From positions 1-62,262 of the forward strand of contig CABXKH010000006.1 in NCBI GenBank assembly GCA_902512685.1: DNA of 62,262 nt. Direction: 5' to 3'. This DNA is from Paracoccaceae bacterium. GTDB taxonomy: Bacteria; Pseudomonadota; Alphaproteobacteria; Rhodobacterales; Rhodobacteraceae. This document shows positions 35,601 to 43,159 of this stretch, in pieces (positions within the stretch are counted from its first letter, which is position 1; each line of letters begins with the position of its first letter). The notes beneath the pieces were generated by a model, which had not been told where the DNA came from, did no database searches, and was given only the letters and a program-made list of their open reading frames with translations. Position numbers and translations under genes: made by a program.

Positions 35601-36692
35601 ATCGATACTCACCGGAACGTCGCCGTCATCAACATTGACCAGCAAAAAGTCCTTACCCCAGAAAATTGAGCTATCGGAGTTGTTGGGGGCTTCGCGAGTG
35701 GCATTAAACTTCATCGGATCATTGGTAATTTCGATAAGCTTATTTCCTTCCTCGCCAAAGTCGAAGCTACTTTGGGATCCGGTAAGTTTCGCAGGTTGCG
35801 ATGGTATGGTCTGGTTCAGATCATCCTTGCGGTAAAGCGCGGCGCCTTTTCCTTCTGAAAAGTAGTTATCGTCAGGGATGTTGGCGACCGTGGTTTCATT
35901 ACCGAAGCGGTCAATATAAATCTGCTCGCCGTTATCGTTTACCGAGGCCACAAGATCAGGATTAATGATGGTTTCATCAATCACCAGACGAGTGTCGTAC
36001 TTGTTGGTGGGATCTTCTGCGGTCGCGGCCTGTGTTTTGATGAAATAAACCGTTGCAATGGTCGGGTTACCAAGGTCATCAAAGATGGTTAGCGAGGTTG
36101 AGTTTGTGAACGATTCAGGATCGCTGGTGCTAAATTGATAACCATCAGCAAATTTTGGATTGTCGGTAATCACTGACGCATCCGCTGGAAGGTTGATCGC
36201 AAGGTCAATGTTACTCGTCGCTTTTGGTTCACCAGATGTAACTGGCAACTGTAACGGCACCGCATCGCCGATTGTTTTTGATGTTACAGAACCATCTTCG
36301 TTCACCGGGTAAGTGAGCAGGAACTGACCGGTTGAATCAACCACGTTCCGATTGTTGTCAACGTTAAAAGAACCGTTCCGGGTGTAAACCACCTGGCTTG
36401 ATGTCAGCGAGGGCTTCAAAGCAAAAAAGCCCTGCCCTGAAATCGCAAGGTCGAGCGCGTTAAGGGAGGCGGCGATGTTACCTTGGGTAAACTGCTGCTT
36501 AACACCTTTCAGGATAGAACCTGAACCAATCGATGAGGATGAGTTCTGCAATGGCGAGGTGGCGAAGATGTCACCAAATTCTGCCCGGCTTCGCTTAAAC
36601 CCTGTGGTTCCAACGTTGGCAATGTTGTTTGACGTGGCCGCAATATCAGCCTGCGATCCATTCAACCCTGTAAGTGCGGTATAAAACGACAT
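32628..36692 (-). CDS. flgE: Flagellar hook protein FlgE, giant form
   Basis: Hook subunit of 1354 aa, against about 400-450 aa in enterobacteria. The N-terminus (IAATSNNIANVGTTGFKRSR near residues 17-36, then NALDLAISGQGFFAL) and C-terminus (SLERSNVDITEELVNLITAQ, ending AIINIRS) are canonical hook sequences. The middle, roughly residues 180-1150, is a long run of beta-rich, Asp/Asn/Ser/Thr-rich sequence that looks more AT-rich in DNA than the ends. No frameshift or stop interrupts it. Large hook proteins should give thicker or decorated hooks. The order flgD-flgE-flgF fixes identity. Confidence 0.94.
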   Translation of the reverse strand: MSFYTALTGLNGSQADIAATSNNIANVGTTGFKRSRAEFGDIFATSPLQNSSSSIGSGSILKGVKQQFTQGNIAASLNALDLAISGQGFFALKPSLTSSQVVYTRNGSFNVDNNRNVVDSTGQFLLTYPVNEDGSVTSKTIGDAVPLQLPVTSGEPKATSNIDLAINLPADASVITDNPKFADGYQFSTSDPESFTNSTSLTIFDDLGNPTIATVYFIKTQAATAEDPTNKYDTRLVIDETIINPDLVASVNDNGEQIYIDRFGNETTVANIPDDNYFSEGKGAALYRKDDLNQTIPSQPAKLTGSQSSFDFGEEGNKLIEITNDPMKFNATREAPNNSDSSIFWGKDFLLVNVDDGDVPVSIDLRPGFYNATQLAGEVQRAINDAYGDDNKLQVRSNVDDTLTIDFYSLNTADGTMSGLSTPVSVDLLQSSYVTSQVGIDVTGSSPDFTREEFLAHAQVRLIDTMNDYVITDNKTLGVEQNLFTRSSGSQMSSIHSDTDIIDFSYKTLSSAEAGTTTAVNRHLAYSYYDKVPTLDVYQNKVAVTSNGSITYDAPNNVLTIDVASTSNYSVGEVVRLAGNFDNQNTVINGRELTILEVDSTNNQIKINTTGEGFPDATFTLTDGSATSGNTFKEAFILSDKATDVEAFFEGEHLKPNGAVSSFNNQKIVLRETSFSTHSYKHNDDDFGSIAATSLNAQEYYITSVGTTNFATGNTADNVANTAGTVFTYENSDGALTGTGRVKPTLAENAISAGTRYKVVSGTFTDAAGTAHATGAEFLAVNAVHTGRSGAAKLIVVDEVFSGLTSASLNGSDSLTSLGLNTGNFVNATVWVDEKNPPIKISYDAVNQRFQFGVNHTAIGPGTDSNFRAFKISGASGADGTNNLGIQAADSSPQTEISSTAVISAESFVADGSEMQINAKRFGAKVNYNSDTKSFTFSSGSTGEAISADGALGVETNQNASNIQVGRYAINSSDGSVINGTFDTATRYMGTGDNGLMGVGQSKNDTIFEAARGLASEPARAVGAPATEPLNEIFNLSSAGGANVFNVSVNGISGIIEVPSGNYVGSTLAADLQTRINQISDGNTGDVVGGVTVQYQPDTNNFVFTTGTTGDQSTIKVKGAAKLGLDDVPLGVGSVPTIVNLVQATNDAGVPLYVNASGEIVETPPDNLMTDYYPLYIDEGELTFDKTGTIISPLNRVHYEQQASGFSISLDVDYSQSTQLSQPFSVNNLEQDGFTSGRLDGLDIDATGLLRANYTNGENRPLGKIVLANFNNQNGLKQIGNATFVETATSGTPSFGEAGAEGFGSIQSGSLERSNVDITEELVNLITAQRNFQASSKAIETSTQLTQAIINIRS

Positions 36693-36724
36693 CTACTTAT
36701 CTCCCGTTAGTCTATATTATTCAA

Positions 36725-37423
36725 TTACATACGAAACCGAAGAACGCTTGATGCGTCGACGGTTTGTTCATTTTCCAACTCAAGACTGGTTGAGCCGGTA
36801 TCTTTGTTCAAAGCTGCACCAACCACTTTCGAGAACAGGCTTGGCTGAAGATTTTCAAGCCCTTCTCCGTGATTGACCATAACTTCAACACGAATTTCCT
36901 TGCTTCCATCGCGGTAGGCAGCGGGTAAATCACGCCATTCAAACCCGATTAGGCCGGTGGCCTGCGGGCCCATGTTTTTGGCTTTCAGCAACTCGCCGCT
37001 TTGGGCGTCAACAAAATTAACCCGGGTATCGATGGAAGTTTTATCCAATTCAAACACGCCGTGCAGTTCGCCGTTGCGGTCTGCAACTGTGACATCACCC
37101 GGCACCAAAACCGAATTTCCCATGATGTTGGAAATCGAAGCCACGCGGAACTGTTTAAGCTCATCAGCCATTGCCTTCATCGAATTGGCCATATCGGTGA
37201 TGCCGGTCACAGTCGAAAACTGCGCCATTTGCGCAATAAAGTCCCCGTTATCCATCGGCTCCATTGGATCCTGATTCTGAAGTTGGGCGGTCATCAATGT
37301 CAGAAACTCTTCCTGCCCCAGCGTATCGCGCGAATTGTTCTGCACCTCTTCTGCGCTTTTAATGCCAAGCTTATCGAGCAAGTCCCTTTGGGCCTGAGCC
37401 CCCATATTGTTACTAATGTCCAT
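36725..37423 (-). CDS. flgD: Flagellar hook-capping protein FlgD
   Basis: Scaffold cap for hook growth, 232 aa. The conserved N-terminal block is LGQEEFLTLMTAQLQNQDPM near residues 30-49, followed by NGDFIAQMAQFSTVTG. The C-terminal half has the FlgD tandem of Tudor-like and FnIII-like folds (GLIGFEWRDLPAAYRDGS near 142), which is less conserved. It is 32 bp before flgE and 15 bp after flgC. Confidence 0.95.
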   Translation of the reverse strand: MDISNNMGAQAQRDLLDKLGIKSAEEVQNNSRDTLGQEEFLTLMTAQLQNQDPMEPMDNGDFIAQMAQFSTVTGITDMANSMKAMADELKQFRVASISNIMGNSVLVPGDVTVADRNGELHGVFELDKTSIDTRVNFVDAQSGELLKAKNMGPQATGLIGFEWRDLPAAYRDGSKEIRVEVMVNHGEGLENLQPSLFSKVVGAALNKDTGSTSLELENEQTVDASSVLRFRM

Positions 37424-37438
37424 TACTTATACTCCAGC

Positions 37439-37855
37439 TCATTTGCCCATGTTCATGGTGCGCATCATCAGCGCACGAACGGTTGACAGGACTTCTAGGT
37501 TGTTTTGGTATTGACGACTGGCCTCAAGCATTTCGACCAATTCTTCGTCCGAATTTACGGGGGCTTTATAGACAAAGCCCTTGGCATCCGCATTGGGATG
37601 ACCCGGCTCATAAACTTTTTCAGGCTCGCGGTTTAAAGCGACAATCGTTTCTGCATCCACCGATGCCACGCCCATTTTTTCATAGTTATCCCCAAATACG
37701 GTCTTAAACACCGGGCGGATCGGCTTGTAAGCTTCTTCCGCGCTCGACGCTTTGCTTTCCATATTCGCAATATTGGAAGCAATGGTATTCAATCGCACCA
37801 TCTGTGCGCCCATCGAGCGTCCTACGACATCAAAAATATTCTTAACACCGGTCAT
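37439..37855 (-). CDS. flgC: Flagellar proximal-rod protein FlgC
   Basis: Rod subunit of 138 aa. It has the rod N-terminal motif QMVRLNTIASNIANMESKAS near residues 18-37, the FlgC block YEPGHPNADAKGFVYKAPV near 80, and the C-terminal SRQYQNNLEVLSTVRALMMRT. It overlaps flgB by one base and belongs to the flgB-led operon. Confidence 0.96.
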   Translation of the reverse strand: MTGVKNIFDVVGRSMGAQMVRLNTIASNIANMESKASSAEEAYKPIRPVFKTVFGDNYEKMGVASVDAETIVALNREPEKVYEPGHPNADAKGFVYKAPVNSDEELVEMLEASRQYQNNLEVLSTVRALMMRTMNMGK

Positions 37856-38241
37856 TATTCACCTCGGATCGCTGACATAAGGCCGCTAATACGGGAATTT
37901 AGGAAATTCAGTGACGATACATAGCGAAGTGAATTTTCCGAAAACTCCATCTGTTCGACAGACAGCTCAACTGTGTTTCCATCTGATGAAGGGTTCATGG
38001 ATTGGCGGAATTTTAGTTTGTCACTGGTGGCCGCACCCGAAAAAGCAAAATGGCGCTGGCTAGAGTTAATTAGGTTGCCTTCGCCCTCTTTTGTCTTCAG
38101 AATTTGTTCAAAATTGATATCCCGCGCCTTGTAATTCGGCGTTGCTGCATTCGCAATATTAGAGCCAATAATGTTATTTCTCCGCTCTCTTAAGTTAAGA
38201 GCGGTGGCGCTAAATCCAAGATATTCCTTGAGAACTTGCAT
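37855..38241 (-). CDS. flgB: Flagellar proximal-rod protein FlgB
   Basis: Rod subunit of 128 aa. The motif NIIGSNIANAATPNYKARDI near residues 23-42 and the terminal NSLRYVSSLNFLNSRISGL are characteristic. It is the first gene of the flgBCDEFGHIJKL series, with a perfect sigma-54 promoter 45-62 bp upstream. The 78-bp gap to the divergent unknown gene holds that promoter. Confidence 0.95.
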   Translation of the reverse strand: MQVLKEYLGFSATALNLRERRNNIIGSNIANAATPNYKARDINFEQILKTKEGEGNLINSSQRHFAFSGAATSDKLKFRQSMNPSSDGNTVELSVEQMEFSENSLRYVSSLNFLNSRISGLMSAIRGE

Positions 38242-38285
38242 TGTCTACTGTAGGTTCCTGTTAAGTTTTTATTCTTCAAGGTAGC

Positions 38286-38303
38286 TTGCAAGTATTGTGC
38301 CAA
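38286..38303 (-). promoter_or_regulatory. Sigma-54 (-24/-12) promoter upstream of flgB
   Basis: Reading leftward, TTGGCACAATACTTGCAA matches the sigma-54 consensus at every informative position, with 10 bases between GG and GC. The start site would be near 38276, about 35 bases before ATG 38241. It should fire the whole flgB-to-flgL operon and needs an enhancer-binding activator (FleQ/FlrC-type), which is not in this window. Confidence 0.85.
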
Positions 38304-38319
38304 AACCAAGAGGCTGAAG

Positions 38320-38892
38320 ATGGCTAAAGCACGACAATCGAATAAAAAGACGAAATCTAAAACCAAAAGCACCGCACCTAAAGCAGCGGGAAAAGCTTTA
38401 AATCAGGTTATTATTGAGAAACTTCGCTCCCAGCCCTTGGGAAAATCTCTGTCAGCTTTGGACAGCATTTACCAAGAATTGGATGATGTTGCCGATCGGC
38501 TAGAAGTCCTCATTTGCCGGATTGATATTCTTCGAAATCGCACCGCGGCACTCAAGCGGGGTGATTTCACAACTCTGGATACGGTTTTAAGTGGTATTGG
38601 CAATTTGCGCAAATTGGCAGATGCTGTTGCCGCTGTTGGCGGCGGCGGTGCGGGAACGGATGAGACCGAGGCCTCATCTGATGCCGAGCCTACATGGGTA
38701 GAGCTTACCCTTTTAAAGGAAACTGAAATAAACAATGTACGACTTTCCGAAGGAACAGTTGTGTCAGTGGAAGAGCAGTCCGCAACACAGCTGGTGGAAG
38801 AAGGGTGCGCGTCTGTGAATGAAAAAGAACAGACAAAGGAAGAGGCAAAGGAAGAGGCAGATGATAAGAAAACCGAGGAAATCGTCGAGTAA
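38320..38892 (+). CDS. Unknown charge-polarised protein in the flagellar block
   Basis: Protein of 190 aa that I do not recognise. The first 25 residues are strongly basic (Lys/Arg-rich, low complexity). Residues 30-100 are helical, with a likely coiled coil (LDSIYQELDDVADRLEVLI). A short beta-type piece follows (WVELTLLKETEINNVRLSEG near 127), resembling small barrel modules seen in phage and ribosomal proteins. The last 25 residues are almost wholly Glu/Lys. ATG 38320 is preceded by AGAGGCTGAAG. It is divergent from flgB and 12 bp before the next unknown gene. An export chaperone or structural adaptor for the flagellum is possible; nothing in sequence proves it. Confidence 0.7.
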   Translation: MAKARQSNKKTKSKTKSTAPKAAGKALNQVIIEKLRSQPLGKSLSALDSIYQELDDVADRLEVLICRIDILRNRTAALKRGDFTTLDTVLSGIGNLRKLADAVAAVGGGGAGTDETEASSDAEPTWVELTLLKETEINNVRLSEGTVVSVEEQSATQLVEEGCASVNEKEQTKEEAKEEADDKKTEEIVE

Positions 38893-38904
38893 ACGCTGCT
38901 GGCA

Positions 38905-39258
38905 ATGAACGCTTTTGTAAAACTTACCTTGGTCTTTGGATTTTTCGGGCTGTTCATTTTGGCTGTGGTCTCATCAAATGTGCTGCAACGCTACAGCTAT
39001 GATATCTACACCTGCAAAAACGCCACATTGCCAAGCATTGAACTTCGGTTCAATGAAATCAGAGCCGGGCAGATGGTAGAATTCAAGCAGGGCAATAGCG
39101 TGAAAACTTTGCGTATCTTCGAAGATCTGGAAGGTATTGTTTTGCTTGGGGCTGATGATCTAAGCCTCAGGTTGGATCGCAATACAGACAAGCTTTATCA
39201 GGAAATTAGCGATCTACTGACAATTTTTCGGTGTGAAATTAACAGCTTCACGATGTAG
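38905..39258 (+). CDS. Unknown single-helix membrane protein before fliD
   Basis: Protein of 117 aa with one N-terminal transmembrane helix (LTLVFGFFGLFILAVVSS, residues 7-24) and a soluble domain of about 90 aa, probably periplasmic. Two cysteines (in YTCKNAT and IFRCEIN) could form a disulfide, which fits that location. The soluble part alternates short strands (VKTLRIFEDLEGIVLLG). No family is recognised. It lies 12 bp after the charge-polarised gene and about 55 bp before fliD, so it is probably part of the flagellar gene set. Confidence 0.7.
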   Translation: MNAFVKLTLVFGFFGLFILAVVSSNVLQRYSYDIYTCKNATLPSIELRFNEIRAGQMVEFKQGNSVKTLRIFEDLEGIVLLGADDLSLRLDRNTDKLYQEISDLLTIFRCEINSFTM

Positions 39259-39260
39259 AC

Positions 39261-39287
39261 TAAACAAACGGGCAAGATTTCCGTAAA
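39261..39287 (+). promoter_or_regulatory. FliA-type (sigma-28) promoter before fliD
   Basis: TAAA at 39261-39264, a 15-base spacer, then TCCGTAAA at 39280-39287. The consensus is TAAA-N15-GCCGATAA; the -35 element and the CCG core match, with three -10 differences. The predicted start is near 39294, about 20 bases before the fliD GTG. fliD is a FliA target in many bacteria and fliA lies in this window. Confidence 0.45.
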
Positions 39288-39313
39288 TGGTAAGGCGTAA
39301 AGAGGGTATGTAA

Positions 39314-40957
39314 GTGGCGGATTCCGGCAACAACATCATTTCCAAAGTCAACCAATCTGGCAGTGGGATAGATTTGTCTTCTTTGGTGACCACTTTGGTC
39401 GAGGCCGAAACCTCGCCTTTGCAATCCGCTCTGACCAAAAAAGTTGACGCCACCAACCTTAGTATTTCCTCTTTTGGTACGCTCAGCTCGAAAATGAGTG
39501 ATCTGTCGACCAATTTAACCACTCTTGAAAACACCAATGCACGCACAACCGACAGTTCCGGTAGCGCTGTGAGCCTGACGGTGACCGATGAAACCAAAGC
39601 ACAGGATATAAATGCCAATATCGTGGTCAGCGCATTGGCAAAGGGTCAGGTTGTCACCTATGATCTGACCCATGCCAATTTGGTCGGCGACTTAACCTTG
39701 ACAGCAGCCAGTGCAATTGACCAAGGCACGCTGACATTTACCAAAGGCGGAACCAACACAACGATCACGATCAACTCGACAAACAACACAGTTCAGGGGT
39801 TGGTGGACGCGATTAATGCCATTTCGGGAATGCAGGCCAATTTGGTCGACACCAGTGGCAGTGGCGGTTTGGCGCTGGTCATCAAGTCAGATACGGGCAC
39901 CGCCAATGCGTTCACCATGACCAGCTCGGACACGCTAACGGAATTCAACACCGGATCCCCCGCGGCAAGCAACACCAGCGCACAAGTCACACTGAGCGTT
40001 GCCGCCGCAGACGCCAGCTTTACCGTCGACGGAGTTGCTGTCACACGCTCGACCAATTCGCTGACTGATGTGTTTGATGGCTATCAGCTGGATCTGAATG
40101 CCGTAAACTCAAGCGCAACCAATGTAAGCTCAGCTATTATTGCCACCAATGCCCGCGATCGGATGCAATCCTTTATCGACAATATCAACTCGGTCAAAAC
40201 TTACCTGACAACAGAAACCAAGCGGGGTCTCGATGGGGCGCCTAACGGAAGTTTGGTAGGGGATATAACAGCGCAAGCAATTTTAAGAGAACTCTCGGGC
40301 TTAACGACAGAGCCCATAACAGGTTATGGCGCGTCTTCTTTTTACCTTGCCAATCTTGGCGTACAAACCGAACGTGACGGAACACTGGCATTGGATAAAA
40401 CTAAGTTTGATTCTGCTATTGCAGCAGATCCAAGTTTGAGTGATATTGTATTCTCGTCAAAATACTCCACCACAAGTTCGAATACCACTGTAACAGGATC
40501 GACGAATTATCCACCAAAAGCAGGGTCGTATAGTTTTGTATACTCAAGTGGAAATACAGCCACGATAAATAGCGAAAGCGTCACCAAGGTCGAAAATTCA
40601 AGCGGTCAGAAAGTGTTTACAGCTGTAAACGGTGATGCGGAAAATATTTCAGTGACGCTTCTGACCGATTCAGCAACAACTGCAACTGTACGCTATGGGC
40701 AAAGCGTAATTGACCGCTTGCAGTCTTATATCACCAATATCACGTCTTCTAGTGGGTCTATTAAAACACGCACAACCTCTTTGAACGAAGAGCTAAGCGA
40801 TTTTGCTGACGAGCAAATTGATTTAGACGCCAGAATTGAAAATCTGACCGAGACATACAATGTCAAATTCGGTGCAATGGAATCGCTCGTCACCCAGTTA
40901 AATAAAACCGGGGAATATCTAACCTCGATGATGGATGCCTGGAACAAGAAAGACTAG
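39314..40957 (+). CDS. fliD: Flagellar filament cap protein FliD
   Basis: Hook-associated protein 2, which caps the filament and inserts flagellin; 547 aa. The N-terminal signature is GSGIDLSSLVTTLVEAETSPL near residues 16-36. Central blocks include FTVDGVAVTRSTNSLTDVFDG near 240, and the C-terminus is a coil (RIENLTETYNVKFGAMESLV) ending in LTSMMDAWNKKD. The start is GTG 39314, eight bases after GAGG; a nearby ATG at 39308 is followed at once by a stop. FliD is absent from many alphaproteobacterial flagella, so its presence supports a gamma-type system. Confidence 0.93.
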   Translation: MADSGNNIISKVNQSGSGIDLSSLVTTLVEAETSPLQSALTKKVDATNLSISSFGTLSSKMSDLSTNLTTLENTNARTTDSSGSAVSLTVTDETKAQDINANIVVSALAKGQVVTYDLTHANLVGDLTLTAASAIDQGTLTFTKGGTNTTITINSTNNTVQGLVDAINAISGMQANLVDTSGSGGLALVIKSDTGTANAFTMTSSDTLTEFNTGSPAASNTSAQVTLSVAAADASFTVDGVAVTRSTNSLTDVFDGYQLDLNAVNSSATNVSSAIIATNARDRMQSFIDNINSVKTYLTTETKRGLDGAPNGSLVGDITAQAILRELSGLTTEPITGYGASSFYLANLGVQTERDGTLALDKTKFDSAIAADPSLSDIVFSSKYSTTSSNTTVTGSTNYPPKAGSYSFVYSSGNTATINSESVTKVENSSGQKVFTAVNGDAENISVTLLTDSATTATVRYGQSVIDRLQSYITNITSSSGSIKTRTTSLNEELSDFADEQIDLDARIENLTETYNVKFGAMESLVTQLNKTGEYLTSMMDAWNKKD

Positions 40958-40995
40958 GCGCCAAAAATATATCCTCAAAATTGATGCTGTCTTGG

Positions 40996-41012
40996 AATAC
41001 CATTCAGGTATT
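40996..41012 (+). terminator. Possible fliD terminator hairpin
   Basis: AATACC (40996-41001) pairs with GGTATT (41007-41012) around ATTCA, and an outer GGCGC/GCGCC pairing may extend it. A run of eight T follows at 41030-41037, about 18 bases later. Weak but plausible. Confidence 0.35.
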
Positions 41013-41170
41013 TTGCGCCAAAATAGAAATTTTTTTTGCCAGAGCAACTCACTTCAGATATTGCAATATGTCCAACAAGGTGTAACGTTTTTCACCGAGT
41101 ATTGGCTAGCATCGCTTAGCCACCAAATAACCTAGAAAAACGACCAACCTAAGCAGGGAAGGGAAACCAC

Positions 41171-42283
41171 ATGCGAACAAGAGCCGCGGTAGCGCTCGAA
41201 GCGGGCAAGCCATTGGAAGTGATGGAGGTTGAACTTGACGGGCCCCGCGCCGGCGAAGTCTTGGTTGAAGTCAAAGCCACCGGGCTGTGCCATACTGATG
41301 AATTCACCCGATCCGGTGATGACCCGGAGGGCATCTTTCCTGCGATCCTCGGACATGAAGGCGCGGGCATTGTGATCGAGGTTGGCGAAGGCGTCACCAG
41401 TCTTGAGGTTGGCGATCATGTGATCCCGCTTTATACGCCGGAATGCCGTGAATGTGAGTATTGCCTCAATCCCAAAACCAACCTGTGCCAGTCGATCCGC
41501 TCGACCCAAGGCCAAGGACTTTTGCCGGATGGCTCTACCCGGTTTTCGATGCTCGATGGCACCCCGATCCATCACTATATGGGGTGCTCAACCTTTGCCA
41601 ATCACACGGTGGTTCCGGAAATTGCGCTTGCCAAAGTGCGCAAAGACGCCCCCTTTGACAAGATTTGCTATATCGGCTGCGGCGTGACAACGGGCATCGG
41701 AGCGGTGATCAATACTGCCAAGGTCGAGATCGGCAGCCGGGCCATTGTTTTTGGCTTGGGCGGCATTGGTCTTAATGTGATCCAAGGGTTGCGACTGGCC
41801 GGATCCGACCAGATTGTCGGTGTGGATTTAAACGAGGGCAAGACCGACATGGCCCAGCGTTTCGGGATGACCGATTTTGTCAATCCTGACAAAATTGAGG
41901 GCGATTTGGTGGCCCATCTTGTCGAGCTGACCGGCGGTGGGGCCGATTATACTTTTGATGCAACGGGAAATGTCAAAGTCATGCGCGCAGCACTTGAAGC
42001 TGCCCATAAAGGATGGGGTGAAAGCATCATTATCGGTGTCGCGCCTGCAGGCGCCGAGATCAGCACCCGGCCATTTCAACTTGTAACCGGTCGGGTCTGG
42101 CGGGGCACCGCTTTTGGCGGCGCTTCGGGGCGCACCGATGTGCCAAAAATCGTCGATTGGTATATGGATGGCAAAATTGAAATTGATCCGATGATCACCC
42201 ATAAATTAACCCTCGATCAGATCAATCACGGGTTTGACCTTATGCATGAGGGTAAATCAATCCGCGCAGTCGTTGAGTTTTGA
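41171..42283 (+). CDS. adhC: S-(hydroxymethyl)glutathione dehydrogenase (class III ADH)
   Basis: Zinc alcohol dehydrogenase of 370 aa that oxidises S-hydroxymethylglutathione in formaldehyde detoxification and also reduces S-nitrosoglutathione. Catalytic zinc ligands appear in TGLCHTDEF near residue 37 and LGHEGAG near 60. The structural zinc site has four Cys in PECRECEYCLNPKTNLC near 90-106. The NAD site is VFGLGGIGLNVIQG near 193. A GGGAAGGG ribosome site precedes ATG 41171. The 213-bp gap before it contains a 12-bp palindrome, ATATTGCAATAT (41058-41069). The next gene follows after 3 bp and is not the usual S-formylglutathione hydrolase. Confidence 0.95.
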   Translation: MRTRAAVALEAGKPLEVMEVELDGPRAGEVLVEVKATGLCHTDEFTRSGDDPEGIFPAILGHEGAGIVIEVGEGVTSLEVGDHVIPLYTPECRECEYCLNPKTNLCQSIRSTQGQGLLPDGSTRFSMLDGTPIHHYMGCSTFANHTVVPEIALAKVRKDAPFDKICYIGCGVTTGIGAVINTAKVEIGSRAIVFGLGGIGLNVIQGLRLAGSDQIVGVDLNEGKTDMAQRFGMTDFVNPDKIEGDLVAHLVELTGGGADYTFDATGNVKVMRAALEAAHKGWGESIIIGVAPAGAEISTRPFQLVTGRVWRGTAFGGASGRTDVPKIVDWYMDGKIEIDPMITHKLTLDQINHGFDLMHEGKSIRAVVEF

Positions 42284-42286
42284 TCG

Positions 42287-43159
42287 ATGAAACAGACGAC
42301 ACCTGAAGTTCATAGCTATTTTGACCAAACCACCAATGCCGCCTGCTATATCGTAAAGGATCCGTCCTCTTCGGCCTGCGCCATCATCGATTCAATCTGG
42401 GATTTTGATATGGCATCGGGGCGCACCCATACTGCCCATGCCGATATGCTGATTGATAAAATTACCAAAAACGGCTGGACGCTAGAATGGGTCATCGAAA
42501 CCCATGTGCATGCTGACCATTTATCTGCCGCGCCCTATATTGTGCAGCAAATGGGCGGCAAAATCGCCATTGGCTCGAATATAGATAGGGTGCAAAAAGT
42601 ATTTGGAAAAGTGTTCAACGCTGGCACCGAATTTCAAATGGATGGTAGCCAGTTTGATAGGCTGTTTGAAGATGGCGACCATTTTAAAATTGGCAATATG
42701 GATGTCGAGGTGATGCATACACCGGGTCACACACCGGCCTGCGTTACCTATGTGATGGGCAATAGTGCCTTCATTGGTGATACCTTATTCATGCCCGATT
42801 TTGGCACCGCGCGCGCCGATTTTCCCGGCGGTTCGGCCACAGAGCTCTATAACTCGATTCAGAAAATACTGGCGCTGCCCGATGATACGACCTTGTATCT
42901 TTGCCATGATTACAAAGCCCCGGGCCGGGATGACTTTTGCTGGCAGACCACTGTGGCAGAGCAAAAAGCCAACAATGTGCATGTGGGCGGGGGCAAAACG
43001 GAAGAAGAATTTGTATCCTTCCGCACGGCCCGCGATGCTCAGTTGACCATGCCAAAGCTGATCATCCCCTCGATCCAAGTCAACATGCGGGCAGGCCAAC
43101 TGCCTCCTGCAGAAGAGGATGGCGGGGTCTATCTTAAAGTGCCGATCAATAGGCTATAG
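42287..43159 (+). CDS. blh: Metallo-beta-lactamase-fold persulfide dioxygenase-like protein (Blh type)
   Basis: Protein of 290 aa of the ETHE1/Blh type, predicted to oxidise glutathione persulfide to sulfite. The metal motif is THVHADHLSAAPY near residue 72, with further ligands in HTPGHTPACVTYV (His), FIGDTLFMPDFG (Asp) and LCHDYKAPGRD (His). The tail MPKLIIPSIQVNMRAGQLPP is typical of Blh proteins, which in several alphaproteobacteria are controlled by the sulfide sensor BigR/SqrR. No such regulator is visible here. It lies 3 bp after adhC, linking two glutathione-adduct enzymes in one transcript. The symbol is by resemblance. Confidence 0.85.
   Translation: MKQTTPEVHSYFDQTTNAACYIVKDPSSSACAIIDSIWDFDMASGRTHTAHADMLIDKITKNGWTLEWVIETHVHADHLSAAPYIVQQMGGKIAIGSNIDRVQKVFGKVFNAGTEFQMDGSQFDRLFEDGDHFKIGNMDVEVMHTPGHTPACVTYVMGNSAFIGDTLFMPDFGTARADFPGGSATELYNSIQKILALPDDTTLYLCHDYKAPGRDDFCWQTTVAEQKANNVHVGGGKTEEEFVSFRTARDAQLTMPKLIIPSIQVNMRAGQLPPAEEDGGVYLKVPINRL

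Noticed and set aside
39308-39313. Start-stop pair ATGTAA just before the fliD GTG
   Set aside because: Only two bases after GAGG, too close for initiation; probably chance, though it could matter if ribosomes load there.
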